Source: Rhizobium sp. AC27/96 (lineage in GTDB: Bacteria; Pseudomonadota; Alphaproteobacteria; Rhizobiales; Rhizobiaceae). From it: DNA of 47,120 bases. The notes beneath the pieces were generated by a model. The model saw nothing but the letters and a program-made list of their open reading frames with translations, was not told the DNA's origin and did no database searches. The stretch is taken from positions 1-47,120 of the forward strand of contig NZ_LXKN01000031.1 in assembly GCF_001692325.1 (NCBI RefSeq), read 5' to 3'. The position numbers and the translations under genes were made by a program. Positions within the stretch are counted from its first letter, which is position 1; every line of letters starts with the position of its first letter. Positions 1 through 8,133 of the stretch are shown one piece after another.

Positions 1-2
1 GC

Positions 3-212
3 AGCGATCGAAGGCCGAATCCACTTCCGTGGCTTTATCGGGAGATTGCTGCAGCCGTTCGTCGGAATTTGAGCCAATTCGAGAAGCTGGCGCTGAAATA
101 TATCGGTCCCGAAATAGCCGGAGGGCCTGCGACGTTGCTCTTCAATTCTTGCCTGGCTATCGATTGGGGGCGCGGCTTACGTCACTGTTTCTCTCTAAAG
201 GAATGGCTCTAA
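3..212 (+). CDS. Possible 3' end of an unidentified gene cut by the window edge
   Basis: An open frame runs from the first bases of the window to a TAA at 210-212 and has no start codon inside the window. Its translation (segments such as LYREIAAAVRRNL and LALKYIGPEIAGG) reads like ordinary protein and has a helix-like Ala/Arg/Leu stretch, but I do not recognise a family. A longer ATG frame overlaps it (29-250) and looks less protein-like, so the choice of frame is uncertain. It lies head to head with nothing obvious; the next gene on the right is on the opposite strand and converges on it. Confidence 0.25.
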   Translation, partial: SDRRPNPLPWLYREIAAAVRRNLSQFEKLALKYIGPEIAGGPATLLFNSCLAIDWGRGLRHCFSLKEWL

Positions 213-376
213 TCTGTGCCATTCCTTATCGCTCAGGTCGCCTCTCGTAATTGGAACCACGCCGCTTGGCCCTCGCGTCGGCCATGGAAGTGTCTGCGAC
301 AACTTTCCGATCGCGATCATCATCCGCCAACTCGATAAATATGAAACCGGCATCAGCTTTCCATGACGATGTCCTC

Positions 377-1429
377 TCAAGAGAACGATCCGGGCGGTTG
401 AGAACGGCGCGCCTCTGCCTCTTGCAACGATATCAACCGCTGCGTCGTCTCGTCCCACAGAATGAGTTTCACGCAGCCAAGGCTATCGCGCAGGCTGATG
501 CGGCCGAGCTTCGCCAGTTCAGGGTAGTCACGCAGTACTTCAGGCAATCTGTAAAACGGCACGCGGCTGGAGAGATGATGGAGGTGGTGCATGCCGATAT
601 TGGCGGTGATCCAGCGCAACGGGCGCGGTAAATCATAATGCGAGGCGCCATGCATGGCCGCATAGGGGAAAGACCATTCTGGAGGCTTGGCCCAATGAGT
701 ATCCTCAAACTGATGCTGGACATAGAACAGCCACACGCCGCCCGAGCCGGCAAGCAGGACGATTGGCAGGTGAACAAGCAAGAACGGCGCGATACCAAAA
801 ATCCAAACCAGGGCAATTGCTATAGCCGCTGCGACTGCGTTGGTTGTCATGGTTGAAATCCAGGGCAGCGCACCAGCTCGCATCATGCCGAAAGGCAATC
901 TCTGCTTGAATAAGAAAAGAAATGCGGGGCCGATACCGAACATCACCAAGGGATGCCTGTAGAGCCGGTAGCCGAGTTTTCCTCGACGCGTGAGCGCGCG
1001 ATATTCGGCGACAGTGAGGGTCGTGATGTCACCGACACCCCTTTCATCGAGATTGCCGGCTGAAGCATGATGTTCGGCATGGGCGCGACGCCAGTAGTCA
1101 TAGGGCGTCAATGTAAGAACGCCAATCACGCGGCCGGTCCAGTCATCCCATCGCCGCACTCCGAAGAATGAACCATGGCCGCAATCATGCTGCAGCATGA
1201 ACAGGCGCAAAAGAAAGCCTGCTGCCGGAACGATGAGGATCAAGCCGAGCCAATAGCCATAATGCACGGCAGCCCAAGCTGCAGCCCAAAAGAATAAAAA
1301 CGGGATCAATGTCACGGCCAGCTCGTAAAGGCTTCGACCTATGACGGGCTTGCGATAGTTCGAGAGAATCTTGAGCCAAGCTTTCTCAGTTTCACCGCCG
1401 GGGTGGTCGGCCAATAGTATCGCGTTCAT
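377..1429 (-). CDS. Membrane fatty acid desaturase
   Basis: A 350-residue integral membrane di-iron desaturase of the FA_desaturase family, expected to introduce a double bond into an acyl chain of a membrane lipid at the inner membrane. All three histidine boxes are visible: HDCGH at residues 81-85, HAEHH at 117-121 and HHLHH at 281-285. Hydrophobic segments lie around residues 36-76 and 195-235. The pattern and length fit the bacterial omega-6/delta-12-like branch, but regiospecificity cannot be read from sequence. Its ATG overlaps the TGA of the upstream small gene by an ATGA arrangement at 1426-1429, so the two are probably co-translated. Electron donor genes are not nearby. Confidence 0.9.
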   Translation of the reverse strand: MNAILLADHPGGETEKAWLKILSNYRKPVIGRSLYELAVTLIPFLFFWAAAWAAVHYGYWLGLILIVPAAGFLLRLFMLQHDCGHGSFFGVRRWDDWTGRVIGVLTLTPYDYWRRAHAEHHASAGNLDERGVGDITTLTVAEYRALTRRGKLGYRLYRHPLVMFGIGPAFLFLFKQRLPFGMMRAGALPWISTMTTNAVAAAIAIALVWIFGIAPFLLVHLPIVLLAGSGGVWLFYVQHQFEDTHWAKPPEWSFPYAAMHGASHYDLPRPLRWITANIGMHHLHHLSSRVPFYRLPEVLRDYPELAKLGRISLRDSLGCVKLILWDETTQRLISLQEAEARRSQPPGSFS

Positions 1430-1626
1430 AGTCGATGGGTGCCTTTCTCTTCGGCAGCGCAGCGGAAGAAATGTTCGGCGTGTTGATAGTCGTTTTCCGC
1501 ACCGACGCGATCACCGGCGGCGATTTTCGAAGCCGCGGCCTGAAGGTGCCGTTTGTATCGATCCAGCATATGTTGTCTCGAGGCTGTTACACGTGCCGCG
1601 TTACGGGCCATGCCTTTTCTGCTCAT
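1426..1626 (-). CDS. Small DUF4167-like protein
   Basis: A 66-residue basic protein whose C-terminal half (AGDRVGAENDYQHAEHFFR) closely resembles the signature of the DUF4167 domain of alphaproteobacteria, which carries GDRVAAENYLQHAEHYFR-type sequence. The N-terminal part (MSRKGMARNAARV) is Arg-rich. The frame is open for another 96 codons upstream to 1914, but that extension has unusual composition, and GGA-rich sequence sits just before the ATG at 1624-1626, so I chose the short form. Full DUF4167 proteins are longer, so this may be a stand-alone version of the domain. It overlaps the desaturase start by ATGA. Function is unknown. Confidence 0.6.
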   Translation of the reverse strand: MSRKGMARNAARVTASRQHMLDRYKRHLQAAASKIAAGDRVGAENDYQHAEHFFRCAAEEKGTHRL

Positions 1627-2427
1627 AGGAATTTCCAATCCTTTGGGAGCGATCCCTGATTGCTTTGATAACTGGTGCCTAATCGATCTGCTCAAAGACG
1701 CTTCAGCGGAAGTGTGCCGTGTTGGGAGCGATTGCGTGCGTAGGGCGGAACAACGGCGTTGGAGCCGTGAATTTACGTTATTCTGGATATGTTTTATAGG
1801 ATCCGCGCAGCGAGAATACTCGGCCGCGGCTATTCGAAATCGCTGACTGGAAGCTTCGAGCATGTCTCGGCGACGGGGACAGTTGCTCGCATCGTTGATG
1901 AGTAACGTACTCATCCGCCGTTAGTTCCTATGCCAACATTGTGGTGATATCGGGTCGAGAACGCAATTACGGCGGGGCTCTGAGACGCGGGCTTTAGAGC
2001 GCCGCCGCCGGAGCCTCTGATAGAAAGTCAACTGCGCACAACTACGATGTCGCTGTGAGCACTGACTTAGGATGCGTCTAGATAAGAATCCTCATTTCGG
2101 CCGGGATGCCAAGCGTATCTCGGCCGTTCCCAGCACTTATCGAATGATAGACACTCGCCCACCCGATTTGAGCTGGGTTATCGCTGATAAGATTTACTCT
2201 GGAAACGCAGCCACGGTGAAATCACTGTGCTGTCAATTCCGGCCCCGAGTAGTTCCGTTATGGTGCTAACGGACAGTCGTTCCGGTATGCTCGGACGGCG
2301 GTGACCTCCAGTCATTTTACCCGAAATCTCGGGCGTTTTCTGCCAAACTGCAGCGGAGACACAGCGCCGATGTTGACACCGGCTTTTGCACGGTTGAAAA
2401 CAAAAGCATCTTTAGAGGGAGACGACG
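1627..2427. other. Intergenic stretch with no gene I can support
   Basis: About 800 bases between the start of the small DUF4167-like gene and the SyrB-like gene. Short open frames exist on both strands (for example 2072-2269 plus) but have no convincing ribosome binding site or recognisable product. It must contain the divergent promoters for the flanking genes. A TTGACA hexamer at 2373-2378 upstream of the SyrB-like gene is a candidate -35 box, but no good -10 follows at the usual spacing. Confidence 0.4.
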
Positions 2428-2859
2428 ATGGCTGACGAGAATAACACAGGCGCGACGAGCGTGGTTTTGGCACCGGTAGCGGCAGAACCGCTGGCCGTTA
2501 AAAAGCAGCGCGCACCACGCCGTTCGAAAGCTGAAGTTGAAGCGGCTCGGTCGGCATCAGCCGCCGCTGTGAAGTCACCGAAGGTTCGTGCGCCCCGCGC
2601 CACCAAGGTTGAAGCTGCGCCCGTTGCCGTCGAAGAACCCGCCGCGAAGGTCGCCAAAAAGACCCGCGCCAAGGCCGCTATAAAGACCAAGGTAGCGAGC
2701 CCGGCCAAAGCGCCGGCGAAGGCGCCTGTCACGGTTATGGCTGCCGATGAAATGGCAGACCTCCTTCAGCTCGAGGAAGAAAACAAGCAGCTTCGCAAGG
2801 CTCTGGCTGAAAAGCTGCGCGCGGAAAATGCTGACCTACGCAAGCGTCTCGGGTCCTAA
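2428..2859 (+). CDS. SyrB-like regulator
   Basis: A 143-residue protein rich in Ala, Lys, Arg and Pro over residues 1-105, ending in a charged heptad-like segment (LLQLEEENKQLRKALAEKL, then ENADLRKRLGS) that should form a short coiled coil. This layout and the N-terminus MADENNTG match the SyrB family of Sinorhizobium and Rhizobium. SyrB was described in S. meliloti as affecting expression of the symbiotic regulator SyrM; most homologues are uncharacterised. A clear Shine-Dalgarno (AGAGGGAG) precedes the ATG. The basic tail resembles nucleoid-associated proteins, so DNA binding is plausible but inferred. It is followed 147 bases later by a second member of the family. Confidence 0.75.
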   Translation: MADENNTGATSVVLAPVAAEPLAVKKQRAPRRSKAEVEAARSASAAAVKSPKVRAPRATKVEAAPVAVEEPAAKVAKKTRAKAAIKTKVASPAKAPAKAPVTVMAADEMADLLQLEEENKQLRKALAEKLRAENADLRKRLGS

Positions 2860-3006
2860 TCGATCATAACAAACATTCGGACGGTTGCGCCATCGGCTTT
2901 CGCCGGTATGCTTCTGGACAGTTTGGAAAAGACCTGGCTCGTGTCGCGAGCCCGGCTTTGGAGTTGCGACCTTGTCGCGGCGCCTGTTGCTCGAGGTTGA
3001 AGCACG

Positions 3007-3612
3007 ATGAAACCACCATGGAAGTTCCTTGCCCAGTTAGTGTCACGGCGACAATCGGCCGACAAGACCGACCAGACCCGCGAAGGCGATAACGATCGCA
3101 AGCCTGTCGAAATTGAATTGCAGCCACCATCCGAACCATCGCCGGTTTCGCAAACAGCAACCCTTGGTGGAGAACACGATCACGACAGCAGATCTCCAGA
3201 TCCAGTGGAGATGACTGCGTCGAACCCGACAGAAGTCGAACCACCAGAGCCAGTATCGCCGATTGCTGAAGCAAAAGCGCCAAGTGTGGGGGCGCTTGAC
3301 GAGCATCCACAGCTTGTCACCGGTATGGCAAGCCTCGCGCCGGAGGGCGAAGTTGTTGAACCGTCCACTAAGCCCCGGAGAACAGCCTCGAAGCCCACAA
3401 CCAAGGCTCGCGTCAATCGGACTGCGTCGCATTCTGCGACCGCCGGCAAAGAGCCCGCTCTACAATCTCTTTCGGTGTCCACAAATCCGTTTTTTGACGA
3501 GGCGGCAAATCTAGACGACGACATCAAGCAACTGAAAGATCAGCTGGCTCAAAAGCTGCGACTGCAGAATGCCCAGCTCAGAAAAATGCTTGAGCGCTTC
3601 GACCGCTCGTAG
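3007..3612 (+). CDS. Second SyrB-like protein, diverged paralogue
   Basis: A 201-residue protein with a low-complexity middle rich in Pro, Glu, Thr and Ser and a C-terminal segment (DDDIKQLKDQLAQKLRLQN, then AQLRKMLERF) that aligns with the coiled-coil end of the SyrB-like protein encoded just upstream: both have a leucine-rich run followed by LR-QNA or LRAENA and LRK. The N-terminal part is acidic, unlike the basic upstream paralogue. Between the genes lie 147 bases with no terminator, so co-transcription is possible. GAGGTTG before the ATG is the probable ribosome binding site. Family assignment rests mainly on the C-terminus and tandem position; the function is unknown. Confidence 0.55.
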   Translation: MKPPWKFLAQLVSRRQSADKTDQTREGDNDRKPVEIELQPPSEPSPVSQTATLGGEHDHDSRSPDPVEMTASNPTEVEPPEPVSPIAEAKAPSVGALDEHPQLVTGMASLAPEGEVVEPSTKPRRTASKPTTKARVNRTASHSATAGKEPALQSLSVSTNPFFDEAANLDDDIKQLKDQLAQKLRLQNAQLRKMLERFDRS

Positions 3613-3918
3613 GCCGTTGAGTGTTGTCGGAAATTAGGCCCTGTTGACAAAGTCCGCGGTGATAGTGCGATGAGATCGCTCCATGACGGAGGTTCGATCT
3701 CCACACTTGATCGAGAAATAAGACTTCGGCTGAGTGTGCAACACGCGTTGCTTGGGGGAGTATCATCGGTGCTAGCTTACGAAGGCGACACCGTTATCTC
3801 GTTGACTTATTCTTCGCTCCTGCGCCGTAGTGCCCAGACTGTGGCCTGCAACGCGTGCGGCTAAAAGCACGCACCCCAAAAGGAAGCTCTATCCTTCCCC
3901 GATGGATCATTAGCGTGT
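3613..3918. other. Intergenic stretch, possible 64-residue ORF
   Basis: Three hundred bases between the second SyrB-like gene and a convergent hypothetical gene. It contains a plus-strand frame at 3670-3864 (starts MRSLHDGGSISTLD; includes LRLSVQHALLGGVSS) that could be a small protein, but the ribosome binding site is weak and I recognise no family. The sequence GGCCCTGTTGACAAAGT near 3641 resembles an insertion-sequence end, but no partner was found. Confidence 0.3.
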
Positions 3919-4152
3919 TCACTCGGCCGCAACGTCCATGGCGAACCTAGAGGACGGTGGCACGATCCTGGCAATGAATTCGAAGTCCGTCGGCATGCGA
4001 TGCTCGTCAGATCCGAGGCAAGCGACCGTCCAATATTCGGGTTCCGCACCGAAAATGGTTGATAGCTGCACGACTTGGGCCTTTGCGCCGCGGTCGGCCT
4101 TTGGGGTAGCCCAATAAAAGCAATCGGGCTCCAGTTTCGTCAATGGGATCAT
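3919..4152 (-). CDS. Hypothetical 77-residue protein
   Basis: A small soluble-looking protein (starts MIPLTKLEPDCFYWATPKAD) with no signal peptide or membrane segment. GAGGTGAG lies five bases upstream of its ATG and is a good ribosome binding site, which supports it as a real gene. I do not recognise a named domain. The arrangement of short beta-strand-like stretches (CFYWATP, AQVVQLSTI, YWTVACLG, FEFIARIV) suggests a small beta fold. It stands alone, convergent with the SyrB-like pair and divergent from the exonuclease region. Confidence 0.55.
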   Translation of the reverse strand: MIPLTKLEPDCFYWATPKADRGAKAQVVQLSTIFGAEPEYWTVACLGSDEHRMPTDFEFIARIVPPSSRFAMDVAAE

Positions 4153-4390
4153 CGTCTCACCTCGCTGGTCAGGTGATGGAACATAGGGGAAGGTTTGCTA
4201 TCGGACAGCCCCTGGATCTCTTTGTGCACAGTTCTTGAACCGGGCCTCACTAGCGATCGAAGAGGAGAACCCGGCGATATCGGATCGTGCTCTCAGGAAA
4301 AAGCTCTGTGCTCTCGCAACCGCACGTCGAACGACAATTCGTACCCGACTGCAGTTTCCTTTTCTCGCAAGCGCAATGCGCGAGCCGGCA

Positions 4391-4520
4391 GAACCTGCCC
4401 ATCCGGGCAGGTTCACTAAACCTATGGTAGGCTCTAGTCTCCCAAATACCGGCCCGGACGCCACCCACGGGCCGGACATTGCAGCGTCCGACGGCAGCCC
4501 TCAAAACAGTCGTCGGACGC
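4391..4520. repeat. Cluster of three inverted repeats upstream of the exonuclease gene
   Basis: Three hairpin-forming palindromes follow one another. The first is GAACCTGCCC/GGGCAGGTTC (4391-4400 and 4405-4414), a perfect 10-bp stem with a 4-base loop. The second is GGCCCG/CGGGCC (4451-4456 and 4468-4473). The third is GCGTCCGAC/GTCGGACGC (4484-4492 and 4512-4520). None is followed by a T run, so simple terminators are unlikely. They lie in a 520-base stretch without a supported gene, 150-280 bases before the likely exonuclease start. A structured leader, a small RNA or a repeat element are all possible. Confidence 0.55.
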
Positions 4521-4672
4521 GTGCTTTGCTCGATGAACTAGATCGAAGCTTGCTTTGTGATCCCTTGCTTTCTTCGCGAATAGCAGTGGGTATCGACAAT
4601 CCATGGTGCTGGCCTTCTTTTCATGAGGGCAATCGAACATTAGAGTCTGGCCTTCTCAGCAATTGGAACGCG

Positions 4673-5650
4673 ATGACCTCTCAGCTCGACATGTTCTCGG
4701 CGACCGCACAGCCTACCGGCGCAGCGAGTGCGAAGCCGGGGCGTTTGCGATCGGCTGGCTGTTTACCAGACGAGACCGAGATGGTGCGGCTCCTTGAGGC
4801 GACTGGACGCTATCAGATCCTGCGAAAGCTCGAGCCTCGTGCGATTACTACAACTCCCCGAGCAGGTTACCCGCTGAAAGGCATCATCCTCGATACGGAG
4901 ACCACCGGGCTCGATGCCAAAAAGGACGAGGTAATCGAGATTGGGCTGATTGCATTTACCTTCAATGACGAAGGAGAGATTGGTGACGTCACCGGCCTCT
5001 ACTGCGGTCTACAACAGCCGAACGTTCCGATCCCGCCAGAGATTGTCCGCTTGACCGGAATAACCGATGCAATGGTCCGAGACCAAATGATCGACATGTC
5101 CGCGGTGAGGGCTCTCGTGGAGCCTGCTGATCTCACAATCGCCCACAATGCCGCATTCGACCGACCGTTCTGTGAGGCGTTGTCGCCACTTTTTGCTCGC
5201 AAGGCCTGGGCCTGCTCGAATTCCGAGATCGATTGGAGTGCAAGGGGCTATGAGGGCAGCAAGCTTGGCTATCTTATCGGTCAAAGCGGATATTTTCATG
5301 ATGGGCATCGTGCAGTCGATGACTGCTTTGCCTTGCTGGAGGTTTTGGGCGCCTCGGGTGGTGGAGCAGGTTCATCGCCCTTTGCCGAACTTTACCGCGC
5401 AAGCCAGCGTTCGCGCATGCGCATCTTCGCGGAGAACGCACCGTTTGACTTGAAAGACCATCTAAAGGCGAGGGGCTACCGCTGGTCAGACGGGACCGAC
5501 GGCCGACCAAAATCATGGTGGATCGAGGTCGATGAACAAGAGATGAAGGAAGAGATTCGCTTTCTGCGGAGGGACATCTACCATTGGGAGGACGCCGATC
5601 CGCCGGTCCAGCGGTTGACGTCATTCGATCGCTTCAAAAGCCGGCGATAG
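4673..5650 (+). CDS. DnaQ-like 3'-5' exonuclease family protein
   Basis: A protein of 325 residues from the ATG at 4673. It carries the three exonuclease motifs of the DEDDh superfamily: Exo I DTETTGLD (residues 74-81, with D74 and E76), Exo II HNAAFD (158-163) and Exo III HRAVDD (H212, D217). It therefore should remove nucleotides from 3' ends using two metal ions, as the epsilon subunit of DNA polymerase III does. The extra C-terminal domain of about 85 residues (ending RFKSRR) is typical of stand-alone rhizobial versions rather than housekeeping DnaQ. The frame stays open upstream to 4235, but that part is atypical and full of hairpins; GGAACG before ATG 4673 and the MTSQLDMFS start favour the shorter form. 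Confidence 0.8.
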   Translation: MTSQLDMFSATAQPTGAASAKPGRLRSAGCLPDETEMVRLLEATGRYQILRKLEPRAITTTPRAGYPLKGIILDTETTGLDAKKDEVIEIGLIAFTFNDEGEIGDVTGLYCGLQQPNVPIPPEIVRLTGITDAMVRDQMIDMSAVRALVEPADLTIAHNAAFDRPFCEALSPLFARKAWACSNSEIDWSARGYEGSKLGYLIGQSGYFHDGHRAVDDCFALLEVLGASGGGAGSSPFAELYRASQRSRMRIFAENAPFDLKDHLKARGYRWSDGTDGRPKSWWIEVDEQEMKEEIRFLRRDIYHWEDADPPVQRLTSFDRFKSRR

Positions 5651-5880
5651 GCGATGTTGCGGCCCTCGGTTCCCTCGCGGCGTTTCCAGCCAGACGCTCG
5701 GCTATTTCGGTACGCCCGGTTGGGGAAAGCCATGGCGCGCTTGAACAATCAGTTGCAGACGATCAATTCGGCGTCGCAGCGGAGGCGGCGCATTCGTTGA
5801 GCGAGCATATCGAGTTGAGTTTCGTCACGATTTGACCCGTTTTTCCGCCTGGCGCCGACCCACTGAGAGGAGGCAAGCCT
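5651..5880. other. Intergenic, nothing supported
   Basis: Together with the following short repeat, this fills the 314-base gap between the exonuclease gene and a convergent small membrane protein. I see no gene, terminator or recognisable site in 5651-5880. Confidence 0.3.
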
Positions 5881-5964
5881 ATGAAGTGCTCCACTATTTT
5901 GAACCATTTCGGGTTATCACAAAATGGAAAAAGTGGTGAGTTGCACATGGAATTCAACAGGTAG
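5881..5964 (+). repeat. Short diverged repeat with a start codon, copy 1 (partner at 46349)
   Basis: The segment beginning ATGAAGTGCT resembles, base for base with some changes, the segment at 46349-46432. Shared blocks are ATGAAGTGCT, ACTTTTGA/ATTTTGAA, TTTCG, GTTATCAC, AAATGG and CTCAACA/TTCAACA. Both copies have a purine-rich ribosome-binding-like sequence before the ATG (GAGAGGAGG here). Here the frame gives a 27-residue peptide; in the partner it gives 19 residues (MKCFTTFDLSRVITKWQRV), because one base differs in length near the start. Either a small conserved ORF with one frameshifted copy, or the end of an unnamed repeat element. Confidence 0.5.
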
Positions 5965-6165
5965 TCATTGGAGCGGCCGTTTGAACCGCGCCATCACGAT
6001 CACTGCGACGCCGAAAACGGCTACCAGGGCACCCCAATAAATCCAAGGTGACTGATCGATCATGAAACTCTCGGCAGGATACGGAAAATACCCGCTACCC
6101 TGACCGATCCAGATGAGGCCGATCAGAACGAGCAGCCCTCCTAAAAGATATGCGAGCTTCACCAT
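5965..6165 (-). CDS. Small two-helix membrane protein
   Basis: A 66-residue protein with two hydrophobic helices (about residues 3-22, AYLLGGLLVLIGLIWIG, and 40-58, IYWGALVAVFGVAVIVMA) joined by a short loop rich in Pro and Tyr, with a basic C-terminus (RFKRPLQ). This is a common small inner-membrane protein type of rhizobia without an assigned function. The frame could begin six codons earlier at 6183, but AAGGAAAG, which would be the ribosome binding site, lies inside that extension and is well placed for the ATG at 6163-6165. Confidence 0.6.
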   Translation of the reverse strand: MVKLAYLLGGLLVLIGLIWIGQGSGYFPYPAESFMIDQSPWIYWGALVAVFGVAVIVMARFKRPLQ

Positions 6166-6448
6166 GGCTCTTTCCTTGTTCAAGGCTGCGAATTGATGCT
6201 ACCGGTCACTGTCTTCCCTATTCCCAGCTCTCCGCGCAAGGCCAAACAAGTTGGCCGCCTATGAGCATCGTGCCTAAGCCATATTTGCTGCTGTCAGACA
6301 GGCCCGCGTGAGAAGCTCAGGCTGCCGATCCAACCTCGTGGAATGATCTCCCGATATTCGCTCCTTGCAAAGGAGGCACGCGAATCTGAGTATTTATTAG
6401 GTGTCGGTGATGGACTACATAGGCGCCCTTCAATGCCAAAGGATCAAG

Positions 6449-6637
6449 ATGCCTGAGCAATCGCGTTCGCTAGAGTCGACAAGGCACTGCATGTCGGACC
6501 GAAAGCCTAAGGGGACCATCATCTACGTCGTGGTTGCGGCCGTTGCCGTCATCATCGGGTCATTGTCCGGGCGCCACGAAAATCCTGTGCGGCCAGAGGT
6601 GCGGGTTGCTAAGTTGCTTGCGAAGTCGATTAATTGA
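6449..6637 (+). CDS. Hypothetical single-span membrane peptide
   Basis: A 62-residue frame beginning MPEQSRSLES, preceded by AAAGGATCAAG, which is a good ribosome binding site and picks this ATG over one at 6401. It has one hydrophobic helix (TIIYVVVAAVAVIIGSL) after a basic DRKPKG segment, then a charged tail, so it should sit in the inner membrane with its N-terminus in the cytoplasm. No family is recognised. Being short and isolated it could be spurious. Confidence 0.4.
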   Translation: MPEQSRSLESTRHCMSDRKPKGTIIYVVVAAVAVIIGSLSGRHENPVRPEVRVAKLLAKSIN

Positions 6638-6789
6638 CCAGGCGACTGCAATGACTGCGCCTAAGCGCTGTCCTTCTCTTCATACTGACGAACTACATGA
6701 GAAGGGTGATCTGTCGCCTTCTTCTTGAAGGCATCGGCGGTTCACGCGGCCCTCGATCGTTCGGCGGCCATGAATGCCGACATTTGCTG

Positions 6790-7050
6790 TCAATCCGTGC
6801 TTTCTGAACGCGGCGAGCTTCGCGCCAATTCCATGGCGTCTCCGGAAAGCCATCGATGGCCGGCAATCGACGCTTGAAGCTCTGGAAGCGTGCGATTGCC
6901 CTCTCTGAAGAGGGTGACGATGGTGGCCGCTGCGAGTTCATATTCCGGCGTGTCTCGGCCAACGCCAATTGAACGCCGCCATTCTTCGAGGGCTTGGCTA
7001 ATAATATCGAGCTCAACCGAACCGAATGTCGCGTGCACAAAGTCTCGCAT
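6790..7050 (-). CDS. Hypothetical 86-residue protein
   Basis: Starts MRDFVHATFGSVELDIISQA; the ATG at 7048-7050 is preceded by GGGAGAG at good spacing, which favours it over an earlier ATG at 7101. The mainly helical sequence (SQALEEWRRSIG, YELAAATIVTLFREG) ends in a segment likely to be poorly folded. It looks like one of the small conserved hypothetical proteins of rhizobial plasmids, but I cannot name a domain. A different minus frame (6693-7040) overlaps it and is judged a shadow. Confidence 0.5.
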   Translation of the reverse strand: MRDFVHATFGSVELDIISQALEEWRRSIGVGRDTPEYELAAATIVTLFREGNRTLPELQASIAGHRWLSGDAMELARSSPRSESTD

Positions 7051-7512
7051 CGTCTCTCCCAAAGTAGGAAGAGAGATAGGAGTCGCCGGGCCGAATTTCA
7101 AACGACTTATTATCGAGGCGTGGCGATAGAAGCGATGCTATATTTACAATACCGTCATGCTATGAAAGCAGCTCAGGACAGGGTTCTAAATGTTTTCACT
7201 AACCCTCCAATCTGTGGCAGCTTCGGTGCGAATGAAGTTCCATAATTGTGGATATCGCTTTCAAGCGCCTTAAGTAATTGTTATAATTGAAAAACGCGAC
7301 GATAATTTACTGCCTTTCAGGAGGCCGTGAGTTCTATACCCTTCAAGAGCTTTGATCCGCGACCTTTATTTTCCAACCATTCCGAGGGGTTCGCCATCCT
7401 AGTTCAACCCGAGCTTTCCTATGGACTTCTTTATTTGCCCGATCTCGAAACATCCGGCGGCTAAATGTGGTATAGCAGCTTGCGGCACGATCAGGTGCCC
7501 ATGGAGACGGTC
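7051..7512. other. Intergenic, A+T-richer than the genes around it
   Basis: A 460-base gap between two divergent genes. It is visibly richer in A and T than its neighbours, especially 7140-7320 (for example AATTGTTATAATTGAAAAA near 7275). It probably holds the promoters for both flanking genes. I see no convincing ORF, terminator or repeat. Confidence 0.35.
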
Positions 7513-7818
7513 ATGACCAAATTCGCGCTCTACGTTCCGCTTGAAGCAAAACCCGGCAAGGAACAGGAGGTCGCCGATTTCCTCAGATCAGCAATACCTC
7601 TCGTCAACGCGGAGCCAGGCACGATCTCCTGGTATGCGATCCAGGAAGGTCTGAGTTCCTTTGCGATCTTTGATACTTTTGACGACGAGGATGGAAGAGA
7701 TGCTCACTTAAATGGCCAAGTCGCTGCAGCCTTGATGGCCCGGGCAGAGGAAGGAGATCTGTTTGCCAAGCCGCCACAGATCCATAAGTTGGCTATCCTC
7801 GCCGACAAGCGGCCATGA
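7513..7818 (+). CDS. Antibiotic biosynthesis monooxygenase (ABM) domain protein
   Basis: A 101-residue protein of the ABM/dimeric alpha-beta barrel superfamily: MTKFALYVPLEAKPGKEQEV, then a helix (ADFLRSAIPLVNAEPGT), a central strand (SWYAIQEGLSSFAIFDTF) and a second helix (HLNGQVAAALMAR). Members act as cofactor-free monooxygenases on quinones, as heme-degrading enzymes, or as stress proteins; the substrate here cannot be told. GGAG seven bases before the ATG at 7513 fixes the start; the frame extends 16 codons further upstream without support. It is convergent with the next small gene. Confidence 0.75.
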   Translation: MTKFALYVPLEAKPGKEQEVADFLRSAIPLVNAEPGTISWYAIQEGLSSFAIFDTFDDEDGRDAHLNGQVAAALMARAEEGDLFAKPPQIHKLAILADKRP

Positions 7819-7860
7819 GCGCCAGAACCTCAAAGTACTGACGAAAAAGAGCCGTAGCTC

Positions 7861-8133
7861 TTAGTCGAGGACCGTCGCCTCGGTCACCCAGACCTTGCCA
7901 TGGATGCCTTCGCCCCGGCGGATCGCAACTGGGGCCAGGTCGCAATAATACTCGGCAAAACGAACGAGCCGTCGAAGCGACATTTCCGGCGGGGATGCCG
8001 TGGCCTTGATGGCTCCGCAGGTGACGATCACAAGCCAGACGGACGCGCCGTCGGTCACAGCCATCTGACCGTTCTCAAAGTACAGGAAGGGTGCCGGCTC
8101 GCAGAGCTGAATTTCGCCGTCGTTCGACATCAT
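7861..8133 (-). CDS. Hypothetical protein coupled to the Ku remnant
   Basis: A 90-residue protein (MMSNDGEIQLCEPAPFLYFE at the start) with a mixed alpha/beta look and no signal or membrane segment. Its ATG overlaps the TGA of the truncated Ku gene upstream (ATGA at 8130-8133), so it was the second gene of a ku operon and was probably translated by coupling. With the Ku gene cut by an insertion element it may now lack its normal promoter. I do not recognise a named domain; a DNA-repair link is inferred only from position. Confidence 0.55.
   Translation of the reverse strand: MMSNDGEIQLCEPAPFLYFENGQMAVTDGASVWLVIVTCGAIKATASPPEMSLRRLVRFAEYYCDLAPVAIRRGEGIHGKVWVTEATVLD

Noticed and set aside
1627..1914. 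N-terminal 96 codons of the DUF4167-like frame
   Set aside because: The translation is Arg/Ser-rich with no protein-like pattern, and a start just before the conserved part is available.
4235..4672. N-terminal extension of the exonuclease from 4235
   Set aside because: The extension has atypical composition and contains the hairpin cluster. A start at 4673 gives a normal N-terminus.
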